Of a DNA stretch of 25,109 nt, positions 8,224 to 16,700 are shown piece by piece. This stretch comes from Leptospira_B sp964571605 (lineage in GTDB: Bacteria > Spirochaetota > Leptospiria > Leptospirales > Leptospiraceae): positions 1 through 25,109 of the forward strand of contig CAZNCS010000034.1 in NCBI GenBank assembly GCA_964571605.1. Direction: 5' to 3'. Within the stretch, counting starts at the first letter, position 1. Every line of letters begins with the position of its first letter. The notes beneath the pieces are model-generated. The model did no database searches and was not told the DNA's origin. It saw only the letters and a list, made by a program, of their open reading frames with translations. A program made the translations under genes and the position numbers.

Positions 8224-8940
8224 ATGAAAACAAGACTGTTTTTCTTTTTGTTCTATTTTCTATGTTCCTTCTCCATAGGTGCCCAATCGAGTTTTGATTC
8301 TTTTGAGACTTATCGATATTTTGGAACAAATCCTATCGTTCCGGATTATTCCAAATATTCCCCTCGATTTTATTCCCAAGAGTCGAGTCCAATGACTTTG
8401 CCGAGTTTAGAAGAACGCAAAAAAGAAAGAGACACTTTGGAAACAAGACGTTCGTTACTTACTTGGCACCAAGGTTTGGGATTATTGACTTGGGGGTTTT
8501 GGTTGGCTACCAATATTGCAGGAGAGCAAGCTCTCTCTAATTTGCATAAAGAATATGAGCCATTGGCGAATCTGCTACTCGCCTCCAACCCACAGCAAAA
8601 TCAACTCGCCTATCTTTTTTTAATGAATGCCTCTCCTTGGGACGCGGACCCGGGTGGAACTGCACATAAATCTTTAGCCGGTGCTACATTTAGTCTTTAT
8701 GCGCTGACCGCGGGATTGGCCTTTTTTTCTCCTTCTAAAACTTTAGAAAGAGAGCCGGGTCTAAGTACCATATTCACACACAAAGCTTTGATCTGGATTC
8801 ATTTACCTGCCATGCTCGCTCTCCCGTTTATCGGACAACAGATTCCAAAGGATGGTCATCCAGCAGCCAATACGATGCGGGCTGTCGGCTGGACCGGCTT
8901 CACTGCATTTACCATTTCCATTGCCGTATTTTATTTTTGA
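8224..8940 (+). CDS. Four-helix membrane protein with conserved-looking histidines, partner of YceI
   Basis: The 238-residue product starts with a signal peptide (MKTRLFFFLF, cleavage probably after IGA at residue 20). About 55 periplasmic residues follow, then four likely membrane helices at about 83-100, 148-168, 184-204 and 218-238. Histidines sit at helix ends or inside helices (His82, His148, His186, His193). This pattern resembles bis-histidine b-heme proteins such as cytochrome b561. The next gene encodes a YceI-family protein six bases downstream, and in other Gram-negatives yceI is paired with a cytochrome b561-type gene (yceJ). I therefore suggest an analogous electron-transfer or quinone-related role. 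No direct family match was recognised, so the function is inference and heme binding is unproven. Confidence 0.75.
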   Translation: MKTRLFFFLFYFLCSFSIGAQSSFDSFETYRYFGTNPIVPDYSKYSPRFYSQESSPMTLPSLEERKKERDTLETRRSLLTWHQGLGLLTWGFWLATNIAGEQALSNLHKEYEPLANLLLASNPQQNQLAYLFLMNASPWDADPGGTAHKSLAGATFSLYALTAGLAFFSPSKTLEREPGLSTIFTHKALIWIHLPAMLALPFIGQQIPKDGHPAANTMRAVGWTGFTAFTISIAVFYF

Positions 8941-8946
8941 GGAACC

Positions 8947-9495
8947 ATGAAACAAATCCAATCTATTCTTTTTCTAATCGTATGTCTCTCCCTGCAACCG
9001 TTGTATGCGGAAGAATTAAAATTAACCGAACCACATATAGAATTCACCGCAATCCATCCTTTCAAAACGGTGATTGGAAATTGTACAAAAATTAATGTGA
9101 GTCCGGTCGTTTTTACCAAAACAACAAATGGTTTACAAATTCCTAAATCAGTAAAAATAGAAATCCCGATCAAAGAGATTCGTTCCGGAGACGAGAATCG
9201 AGACGAACATATTCTGGAACTATTAGGATATCCCGTTCAACAGAATATTTCCTTTACGAGTGTTTCCATTTCTTCTAAAGACGGAGAATGGGTGATTGCG
9301 GGCGGTCTGACTGTGAATGGAATTACAAAACAAGTAAAAACAACCGCATCCATAAAATCGGACGATCACGGTTCGGTCGTTTCGGGAAAATTTCAGGTTT
9401 TAATGAGTGATTTTGGAATCGATCCTCCAAGTCTCTTATTCGCAAAAGCGAAAGAAGAAGTAGTAATCGAATATACATTTAACCTAAAACCGTAA
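8947..9495 (+). CDS. YceI-family periplasmic lipid/isoprenoid-binding protein
   Basis: YceI proteins are periplasmic lipocalin-like beta barrels that bind polyisoprenoid or other amphiphilic ligands. The 182 residues begin with a signal peptide cleaved near LYA (about residue 21). Family features follow: PHIEFTAIHPF, an IRSGDENRDEHILELL segment (typical SGDENRDEHL-type motif), YPVQQNISF, GGLTVNGITKQV, and a C-terminal SDFGIDPPSLLFAKAKEEV. The ribosome-binding site GAGGA overlaps the stop codon of the preceding gene, so the two are translationally linked. The gene runs convergently into the VWA-domain gene with only four bases between their stops. Confidence 0.85.
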   Translation: MKQIQSILFLIVCLSLQPLYAEELKLTEPHIEFTAIHPFKTVIGNCTKINVSPVVFTKTTNGLQIPKSVKIEIPIKEIRSGDENRDEHILELLGYPVQQNISFTSVSISSKDGEWVIAGGLTVNGITKQVKTTASIKSDDHGSVVSGKFQVLMSDFGIDPPSLLFAKAKEEVVIEYTFNLKP

Positions 9496-9506
9496 AAGTT
9501 TAGGTT
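9481..9506. terminator. Candidate shared terminator between convergent genes
   Basis: AACCTAAA (9481-9488) pairs with TTTAGGTT (9499-9506) around a 10-base loop that includes both convergent stop codons. The stem is AT-rich and symmetrical, so it could serve both directions, but the calculated strength would be low. Confidence 0.35.
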
Positions 9507-10690
9507 TGCCCTAGAAGTTTTCGAATCCCGTCTTCGAGTCCGTCTACGCTTAAAAAAAACATCGGGAACACCTTCTTTAATTCGTAGATGGTGGGAGCAT
9601 CCCAATATCGTTTCGGTTCCGGATTCATCCAAATCGATTCTTTATAATGATCTTTGAGTCGTTTAAAACTGTCCAGTCCAGATTCGGGATCTTCAGGGAG
9701 CCTTGATTCTGCACGAAATCTAGAATGATAAAATCCATAAGCGGGATCCAAAAGTTCGTACGGAGCCATATAGGCGTCCCCTACGATAATTACCTTGGTA
9801 TCATCTTTATGTTTTTTAAAAAGGTTTTTGAGCGGAATAGGATATCTTAAATCTCCTTTGGGATACACGGAATCGTAAATAGAATTGTGAAAATAATAAT
9901 GTCCGAATTCTTTAAAATGATTCATTTGATGGGCGGCTGAAAAAAGTCTACTCACTCTTTCCGCGTAAGGAGTCATACTTCCTCCCGTATCCATAAGCAA
10001 AAGTACCTTGATTCCGTTTTTTCTAGTTCTTTCAAAAATCAGTTCCGGATCGCCGGCATTTCTACAAGTTGCATCTACCGTTTTAGTAAGATGAAATTCT
10101 GGAATTCCTTCCTTTCTTAAATTACGAAGTCGTTTGAGTGCGATTTTAATCTGACGTACATCCAATTGTGAGTCGGTTCTATAATCTTTATACCTTCTCT
10201 GCATCGCTTGGAAAATCGCAGATTTTCCTCCACCTTCTCCTCCAACACGGACCCCTTCCGGATTCTCACCTCCATGGCCAAACGCGGAACTTCCTCCGGT
10301 TCCGATCCATTTATTACCGCCATGGTGTTCGCCTTTTTGGTTTTTGAGCCTGTCTAAAAATTCTTCCCAAAGTTTATCGGGGGGAATAATTCCTGGCGGA
10401 AGTTTATTCGGGTTATCAAAAATTTGGGAAAGCCAATCCAAAATTTCCTGTCTCACTGAATTTCTTAAAATTCCTGTTTCACCGAATAGTTCCGAGAATA
10501 CAACGTCGAATGTATCATAATATTTTACGTCCTTGACCAAACAAAGTCTAGCGACTCTATAGAATTCGTTTACGGATAAAAAGGTTTTGGAAGCAGTAAG
10601 AGTGTCGGTCGCTTTCAGAAAATCCAAAAGTTCCACCGTGGAAAGTGGAACTCCTGCGGATTTCAGTCTGTAAAAAAATGTAAAAAACAA
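9500..10690 (-). CDS. VWA-domain protein, CoxE-like, partner of MoxR ATPase
   Basis: This is a predicted cytoplasmic partner of a MoxR AAA+ ATPase; such pairs act in metalloenzyme or envelope-complex maturation. An open frame extends to 10810 but overlaps moxR by 109 bases and encodes low-quality sequence. I choose the TTG at 10690, 12 bases after the moxR stop, with AGG ten bases upstream. It gives an N-terminus (MFFTFFYRLKSAGVPLS) typical of CoxE-like VWA proteins. Residues 126-160 (chosen numbering) form a glycine-rich linker. The MIDAS-type metal site is DTGGSM at 234-239, with Gly where the classical DxSxS motif has the first Ser. The product from this start is 396 residues. An ATT start at the end of moxR, preceded by AGAGGA, is an alternative. 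Confidence 0.85.
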   Translation of the reverse strand: MFFTFFYRLKSAGVPLSTVELLDFLKATDTLTASKTFLSVNEFYRVARLCLVKDVKYYDTFDVVFSELFGETGILRNSVRQEILDWLSQIFDNPNKLPPGIIPPDKLWEEFLDRLKNQKGEHHGGNKWIGTGGSSAFGHGGENPEGVRVGGEGGGKSAIFQAMQRRYKDYRTDSQLDVRQIKIALKRLRNLRKEGIPEFHLTKTVDATCRNAGDPELIFERTRKNGIKVLLLMDTGGSMTPYAERVSRLFSAAHQMNHFKEFGHYYFHNSIYDSVYPKGDLRYPIPLKNLFKKHKDDTKVIIVGDAYMAPYELLDPAYGFYHSRFRAESRLPEDPESGLDSFKRLKDHYKESIWMNPEPKRYWDAPTIYELKKVFPMFFLSVDGLEDGIRKLLGQT

Positions 10691-10701
10691 TTCGGCAAGA
10701 C

Positions 10702-11505
10702 CTAACGAAACAATTTCAGATCCTCTTCGTTTTTGACCAAAGCGCCTATATACGGAATTTTTCCGTCTTCGGGTAGTTTCGCTCCCATATGGATTAGAAT
10801 TTGAATCCAATCCAAGAGTTCGCTAGTCCCCGGTTTTTTTTTCATATCGTCCATATTTCGAATCACATAAAAAGATTCCAAAGCTCTTTTCAGAATGGAT
10901 GATTCGATTCCGGGAAAATGGGAAAAAACAATCTCAGACATAAAGCTTGGATCCGGAAAATCTATATAATGAAAAATGCATCTTCTCAAAAAGGCTGCAG
11001 GTAATTCCTTCTCATTATTGGAGGTGATCAAGGTAAGAGGACGAATTTTGGCCTTAATTTGCCTTCCTGTTTCTTGGATTGAAAACTCCATTCGATCCAA
11101 TTCGAGCAAAAGATCATTCGGAAATTCTATATCCGCTTTATCGATTTCGTCGATCAGAACCACGCAAGGTTCCGGAAAAGAAAAAGCTTCTCCCAAGGCT
11201 CCTAATCGAATATAATTTTCTATATTACGAACCTTATCCTTATCTTCCGCAAAACGGGAGTCATTCAGACGGGAGACTGCGTCGTAAAAATACAATCCCT
11301 CCTTAGCCAAAGAAGTGGATTTTACATGCCAGGTAAAAAGTTTTTTATTCGTTTTGAAAGCAAGGTATTCCGCGAGTAGGGATTTACCGGTCCCTGGCTC
11401 TCCTTTTAAAAGAAGTGGTCTTGCGGTGATTTCTGCGACTTTTACCGCTTCTTCCAATTCTTCGGAAAGAAGATAGGTTTCGGGGCGATTTCTTGCGTCT
11501 GACAT
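10702..11505 (-). CDS. MoxR-family AAA+ ATPase
   Basis: This 267-residue AAA+ ATPase is a chaperone-like motor usually paired with a VWA protein that bridges it to its substrate. Walker A is GEPGTGKS at 35-42 and Walker B is VVLIDEIDKAD at 115-125. The sensor-1 region is TSNNEKELPAAF near 161-172, followed by an arginine pair at 174-175. The start has a clear ribosome-binding site (AAGGAG, seven bases or so upstream). The VWA partner begins just after the stop, so the two are co-expressed. It lies 114 bases downstream of pbpC on the same strand and could be read from its own promoter or by read-through. The substrate complex cannot be told from the window. Confidence 0.88.
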   Translation of the reverse strand: MSDARNRPETYLLSEELEEAVKVAEITARPLLLKGEPGTGKSLLAEYLAFKTNKKLFTWHVKSTSLAKEGLYFYDAVSRLNDSRFAEDKDKVRNIENYIRLGALGEAFSFPEPCVVLIDEIDKADIEFPNDLLLELDRMEFSIQETGRQIKAKIRPLTLITSNNEKELPAAFLRRCIFHYIDFPDPSFMSEIVFSHFPGIESSILKRALESFYVIRNMDDMKKKPGTSELLDWIQILIHMGAKLPEDGKIPYIGALVKNEEDLKLFR

Positions 11506-11619
11506 TGGATCTCCTTTACCAAATATCCTGTAAGGATTTCCCCTTCCAAGAAATTTTCGTTATAGTTTGAAATCCAAAAGAAGAGACTTGGGAAGAAAGA
11601 GTTTCGTATTAAAAATTTT

Positions 11620-13749
11620 TTACCTGACTTGGAAAGCGACCGTTTCGGAAAGAAGACCGTCTTCTCCTCTCACCGAGAGCAAATAATTTCCTCGTTTCGG
11701 TTTCCAATCGAAATATGTAGTGTTCGTGCGAGCTAGAATCTTTCCGTTCAAAATCCATTCCGTATGTTTGGAATGAATCCTAACTTTGAATCGAATTCTT
11801 TCATTCTCTTCCGGAATTTCAGGATCTAATGCGAAAAGATTTCCATTCTCGGGATATAGAACTTTTGCTTGTCCGGGAACATTTTTTAGGACAATAAAAG
11901 AAGACGGAAGTTTTTCCTCATCTTTCGCAAAAATCGGTTCGGAAGGATCATACTCTTCCAAAAAACCCATCACCTCTTTCCAAAGAGGAGCCGCTCCCGT
12001 AATTCCGGAAACATCGTGCATCGGTTCCCCACTCATATTCCCGACCCAAACTCCTACAGTGTATTTACCGCTCGAACCAATGCACCAATTGTCCCTCATG
12101 TCCTGAGAAGTTCCCGTTTTTGCAAAAGAGAAAAACCGGGTCGAAAGATTGGACTCCCAACCGAAACTAGGAGCCCGATTGTCTCTGGAAGATAAGATTT
12201 TTCTAATTTTCATGGCGACCTCCGGATCAAAGACGGAAGAAAAACCGGCTTCTCGGGAAGATTCCCAAAATTTACGATTTTGCACCGCTTCTTCCGGAAA
12301 GAAGGTAGGCTCTCCGTAATAACCGTCGTTTGCTAGAGTTCTGTAAGCGTTTGTGAGTTCCCATAAAGTCACATCCGCAGAACCCAAGGCTAAAGAAAGT
12401 CCGTAAAAATCCGGCCTTTGCAGTTTCTGAAAACCTAATTCCTGCAGTTTCGAAACAAAATTAGGAACTCCTACCCATTCCAATACTTGGACTGCGGGAA
12501 TATTTAGAGAAGAAGCTAAGGCCATCTTTGCAGGAACGGGCCCCCAGTATTTGTCATCGTAGTTAGAAGGTTTATAAGATCCGCCCAATAATTCCCATTC
12601 TTTAGGCTGGTCCAAAAGAATAGATTCAGAATCTATAATATTCTTCTCAAACGCGTACGAATATAAAAACGGTTTCAAAGTAGAACCTGCCTGTCTTCTG
12701 GCGCGGACTGAATCTACAAAATAATTCTCGGGAGAAAGTTTGGAGTTTCCAATATAGATTAAAATCGCTCCAGTTCGATTGTCCAAAGCAATAATTCCAG
12801 CCTCCTTCGCATTTTTTTCCCGAATAGAAGATAGTATTCTATCCGCAGCATTCTCCGCTTTTGTTTGTAAAAAAAGATCTATTGTTGTTTTTATTCTTCC
12901 TGTTTGTATCAACTCCAGAGAAAATTCTTCCGCCTGGAAAATTCGACTCGCGGCATGATAGGCTTTATATGTATCCGTATTCCAAACAGATTTAGGTTTT
13001 TTGTATTCGGAAATCGCGAGAGCTATTTCTTTACAAAGGGGCGTATCGCTTACGATTTTAGAAAGAGCGCAGGCTCTGGATTCCCATTTGGATCCGCTGC
13101 TATTCGGACTAGGCAAAAGACTTACAAGAAGAATGGACTGTTCCGGAGCAAGGGAAGAAGGATCCACTCCGAAAATTCCACGAGAAGCGGCTCGGACTCC
13201 CAGATATTCCCCCTTAAAAGGAACTAGATTCCAATACGCTTCCGCGATCTGAGGTTTGGTCCAAGTTTTTTCCAATTCCATCGCAAGAGATACTTGAGAA
13301 AATTTATCCGAGATAGAACGACCTCCCGGTTTCGTTCCAAGTAAAAATCCGGCCACCTGCATGGTGATAGTACTCGCACCACGTTTCGAATTTCCCAGAA
13401 TTCTATCTTTCAAAGATCCGAGTATCGCAAGATAATCCACGCCGCCATGAAAAGGAAAACGTCTGTCTTCCTGGGCAAGAAAAGACAAAATAAAAATTTC
13501 AGGGATTTCCGAACTATGAGTCCATTCTAATCTTCTAAATTTTTTCTCTAACCGTAAAGTTTGTAAAACCTGTCCTCGGTTATCCAAAAGAATTCCCTCG
13601 GATGGGCGATATGAAGATTTTACATTCGAAAAACTAGGAATATTCCCGAGTTGTATTTCCTTAGCAATTTTTTCAGAATACGGAGCGGCAAGTACATTTG
13701 CAAAGAATGCAAAACTAAAAAGAACCAAGCCGAAAAGAAAAATTTTCAT
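11620..13749 (-). CDS. pbpC: Penicillin-binding protein 1C (bifunctional glycosyltransferase/transpeptidase)
   Basis: This periplasmic, membrane-anchored enzyme polymerises and possibly crosslinks peptidoglycan. The 709 residues show a hydrophobic N-terminal anchor (2-21). The GT51 glycosyltransferase domain follows with catalytic EDRRF (Glu94) and the GASTITMQ motif at 124-131. The transpeptidase domain has STLK (Ser356 nucleophile), SLN (414-416) and KTGTS (544-548). A C-terminal PBP1C-specific domain (about 610-709) ends in VAFQVR. It is 19 bases downstream of the alpha-2-macroglobulin gene, the same partnership seen in E. coli (yfhM-pbpC), where a PBP1C may repair wall at sites of protease attack. 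Upstream bases GAAGAG give only a weak ribosome-binding site, so translation may be coupled. Confidence 0.93.
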   Translation of the reverse strand: MKIFLFGLVLFSFAFFANVLAAPYSEKIAKEIQLGNIPSFSNVKSSYRPSEGILLDNRGQVLQTLRLEKKFRRLEWTHSSEIPEIFILSFLAQEDRRFPFHGGVDYLAILGSLKDRILGNSKRGASTITMQVAGFLLGTKPGGRSISDKFSQVSLAMELEKTWTKPQIAEAYWNLVPFKGEYLGVRAASRGIFGVDPSSLAPEQSILLVSLLPSPNSSGSKWESRACALSKIVSDTPLCKEIALAISEYKKPKSVWNTDTYKAYHAASRIFQAEEFSLELIQTGRIKTTIDLFLQTKAENAADRILSSIREKNAKEAGIIALDNRTGAILIYIGNSKLSPENYFVDSVRARRQAGSTLKPFLYSYAFEKNIIDSESILLDQPKEWELLGGSYKPSNYDDKYWGPVPAKMALASSLNIPAVQVLEWVGVPNFVSKLQELGFQKLQRPDFYGLSLALGSADVTLWELTNAYRTLANDGYYGEPTFFPEEAVQNRKFWESSREAGFSSVFDPEVAMKIRKILSSRDNRAPSFGWESNLSTRFFSFAKTGTSQDMRDNWCIGSSGKYTVGVWVGNMSGEPMHDVSGITGAAPLWKEVMGFLEEYDPSEPIFAKDEEKLPSSFIVLKNVPGQAKVLYPENGNLFALDPEIPEENERIRFKVRIHSKHTEWILNGKILARTNTTYFDWKPKRGNYLLSVRGEDGLLSETVAFQVR

Positions 13750-13768
13750 ACTCTTCTTTCTATCTTCC

Positions 13769-16700
13769 CTATCGATTCGGAAGAATACTCATATCCGAGT
13801 TTGGAATCAAAGAAAAAACCTCCGGTTGGTACATCGCTTCCACTCTTGTAGGAGGAAGCCGGAAATTCCCAGGTGAATTGATCCGATACACGTATTCATA
13901 CGTGGATTCTCCCGGATAAAAATATTCGTAATACGCAGTCACTCCTTCGAATTTTCTTTCCACAAAGGAAGGATTATCCCACCAACGATCTTTATTAGTC
14001 TGGGATAATAATGCGGAATCTCTCCCTAAACCGGATCCCAAGATACTCGCGCCTGCAGGGATCGGATCCTTTACTGCTAGCCAAGAAATAGAAAACTCGG
14101 ATTTTATCTTCAAACGAACTTTAACAATATCACCTTCTTTGAATGCGGATTTTGGTTTTCCTTCAGCATCCAGAATTTCTTTTTCGACTCTAAGTCCGCT
14201 ATCGATCGATTTCTTTAACGGAAGAGCTGAGATCGTTTTGACATAGGCATAAGGTTCTCCTTGACCATCTTGCGTGATCTCCAATTGGGATTCCCCTTTA
14301 GGAAATTCGTAACTCAGAGTACCTTCTTTATTTTTCCAATCGAACTCTTTTTCTTTGGAAGCAAGATTCGTTTTTACGATACCGGATACCGAATTGGATT
14401 CGTATGTTTCCCGGTATTTTCGGAAAGCAAGAGCTGCAAATGCGTTTGCAGTAGTCAAATCGAAACGTCCTGTTTTCGAATTGTTCAGAAAACCGCGGAG
14501 TAATTTAGGAGTTTCTTCTTTCCAAGTTCCGTCATTCAAAATCGAATTCAGAAATCTCGCCGATGCAGTGTCTCTGGAAGATAATAACCACCAGAGATAG
14601 GACCCGTCGGCGGATAATTCGTAAGAACTTCCTTGGACCCTCAATTTGGAACGTAATACATCATCTACTTTTTTTCTTTGTTTGGAATCCCAGTTAACTT
14701 GTTTGTACAAATTTCGAATCGAAATCAAGGACTCTATCGGCAATCGATTCGGATCCGTCTCTATTGCTCGGATCTTAGAAGATTCGATAGAACTAAATTT
14801 AGATACGGCTTCCAATGCACTGATTTTTCGAAGCAATGTGTCCGTCGTTGCAAGAGGTGAGGAACGATACAATGTCCCGTCGATAAAACGATTCAGAGCT
14901 CCGATCATGATCTGCCTGGATTTTTCAGGAATTTCCCAATTCGATTCGCTGGAAAGTAAAAGCGCATACGCAGTTAAGGAAACACTTCCATAAGAATACG
15001 AGTCCGGAAAAAAACGCAGTAGACCGTCCGAATCCAAATATTTAGGAATCTGTTTCACGGTTTCCTGCCAGAGATCGGAATCTCCGAGCGAAATAGATTT
15101 GGAAAGTTTCTGTTCCATACAAGTGTACGGATACAAAGTCATATAATCTCGGATTCCTTCCAAAGGACCAGCGACCAAACTAGGATAAAAAGAAATATCC
15201 ACTCTTCCACGATTCGGCTCCGCATTCGCCGGTTCTTGCAATGGAATTTTTACAGAAGGTTTCAACTGGTAAAAATTTGCCTGTAAGGTTTGTAAAGGTA
15301 CGGGTGTTTCTACTTTTTGGGTCCAGAGAAAAGAGTCTTTCCATGAGATAGAATTTGCTTCCGTTTTGAATTCATATTTGATTTCGGAAATATCTTTTGG
15401 AATTTCAAACTCCCAGAGAACCGTTTCCGAGGCGTTTGGTCCAAGTGTGATGGATTTTTTTTGCAAACTTAAATCAGGGACAGTTTTAACACTCAAATCG
15501 AGAGAGACAGATTTAGCACTCGTATTTTTGAGAGATACTCCAGCCCGTGTGAGATCCCCATTTCTCACAAAAGGAGAAGCGCTAGCGTAAGCTAAAATTT
15601 CCTGGCTGGTCCGAATAGATGCCGAACTAGTTCCAAAAGAATTTGCACCACTGATTCCGATCGCTACGATACGAAAAGAAGATAAGGAATCGTTCAAAGG
15701 AACCTCGATCTCCAATTCTCCACTCGAGTCAGGTTCCAGATCCGTTTTCCAAAAAAGTAATGTATCGAATAATTCTCTGGTGGAGGATTGCCCTCCACCG
15801 CCGCCAGGCGGTAAACTTTTCAGACCAAAATGCCTTCTGCCTACTATAAACATTTGAGCCGTGGATGTATTCACATCCAAACCGCGGGGAGCCATCATTG
15901 CCGAAAGCAAATCCCAGGAAAGATTCTGTTTTAATTCCAACAAACTTTCATCTACGGCTGCCAAAGTGATTTTTGCTCCTTTCCATAAGGATTTTTCCTT
16001 TTCGGAAAGTTTTACTTTGATTTTGGCTTTTTCTCTCGGGCGATATTCCTGCTTATCAGAACTAACTTTAAGTTCCAACTCGAACGGTTTCCAACCGACT
16101 TGAATTTCTGCGATTCCCAAACGAAACGCAGGTTTAGCAAGATCGACTAAACTTGTCGGTTTAGGGGCATCTATCCTTCCTCTTACGGCAAGCACCGACA
16201 CAAAGATATTAGGACCATAATGTTTCTCGATCGGGATTTCTATAATAGGTTGGTTTCCGTTCAAAGTTTGTACAAAGGAGCGAAACACACCTTCCCTTTC
16301 CACTGTCACAAGAGCGGTCGCCGTTTTAAACGGCATACGAACTTGGAATTTAGCAATATCACCTGGTTCATATTTTTTCTTTTCCGGAATCAAATCCATA
16401 CGATCATGATCTGTGGATCCAAACCAAAGATCTTTTTCATTCACCACCCAAACAGAAGTATGCGCATACGATTCTTCCCCTTCCACCTGAGCTTCTAAGA
16501 ATAATTGTCCCGCTTGGGTGACGGAACCTTGGCAGTCAAATAATCCAAGAGAATCTGTGACTCCAGAACAGACTTCTCCTACATCTTTTCTTTCCGTTCT
16601 ATGATCATAGGAATAATATCCTCCAACGATTCGTTTCCTATGAGAAACATAACGAACTCCCCATCCTTTCACTTTTATTCTTTTTCCGGAAACAGGAACC

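Noticed and set aside
10691..10810. N-terminal extension of the VWA protein
   Set aside because: It overlaps moxR by 109 bases and its residues are shadow-like; the TTG at 10690 fits the family better.
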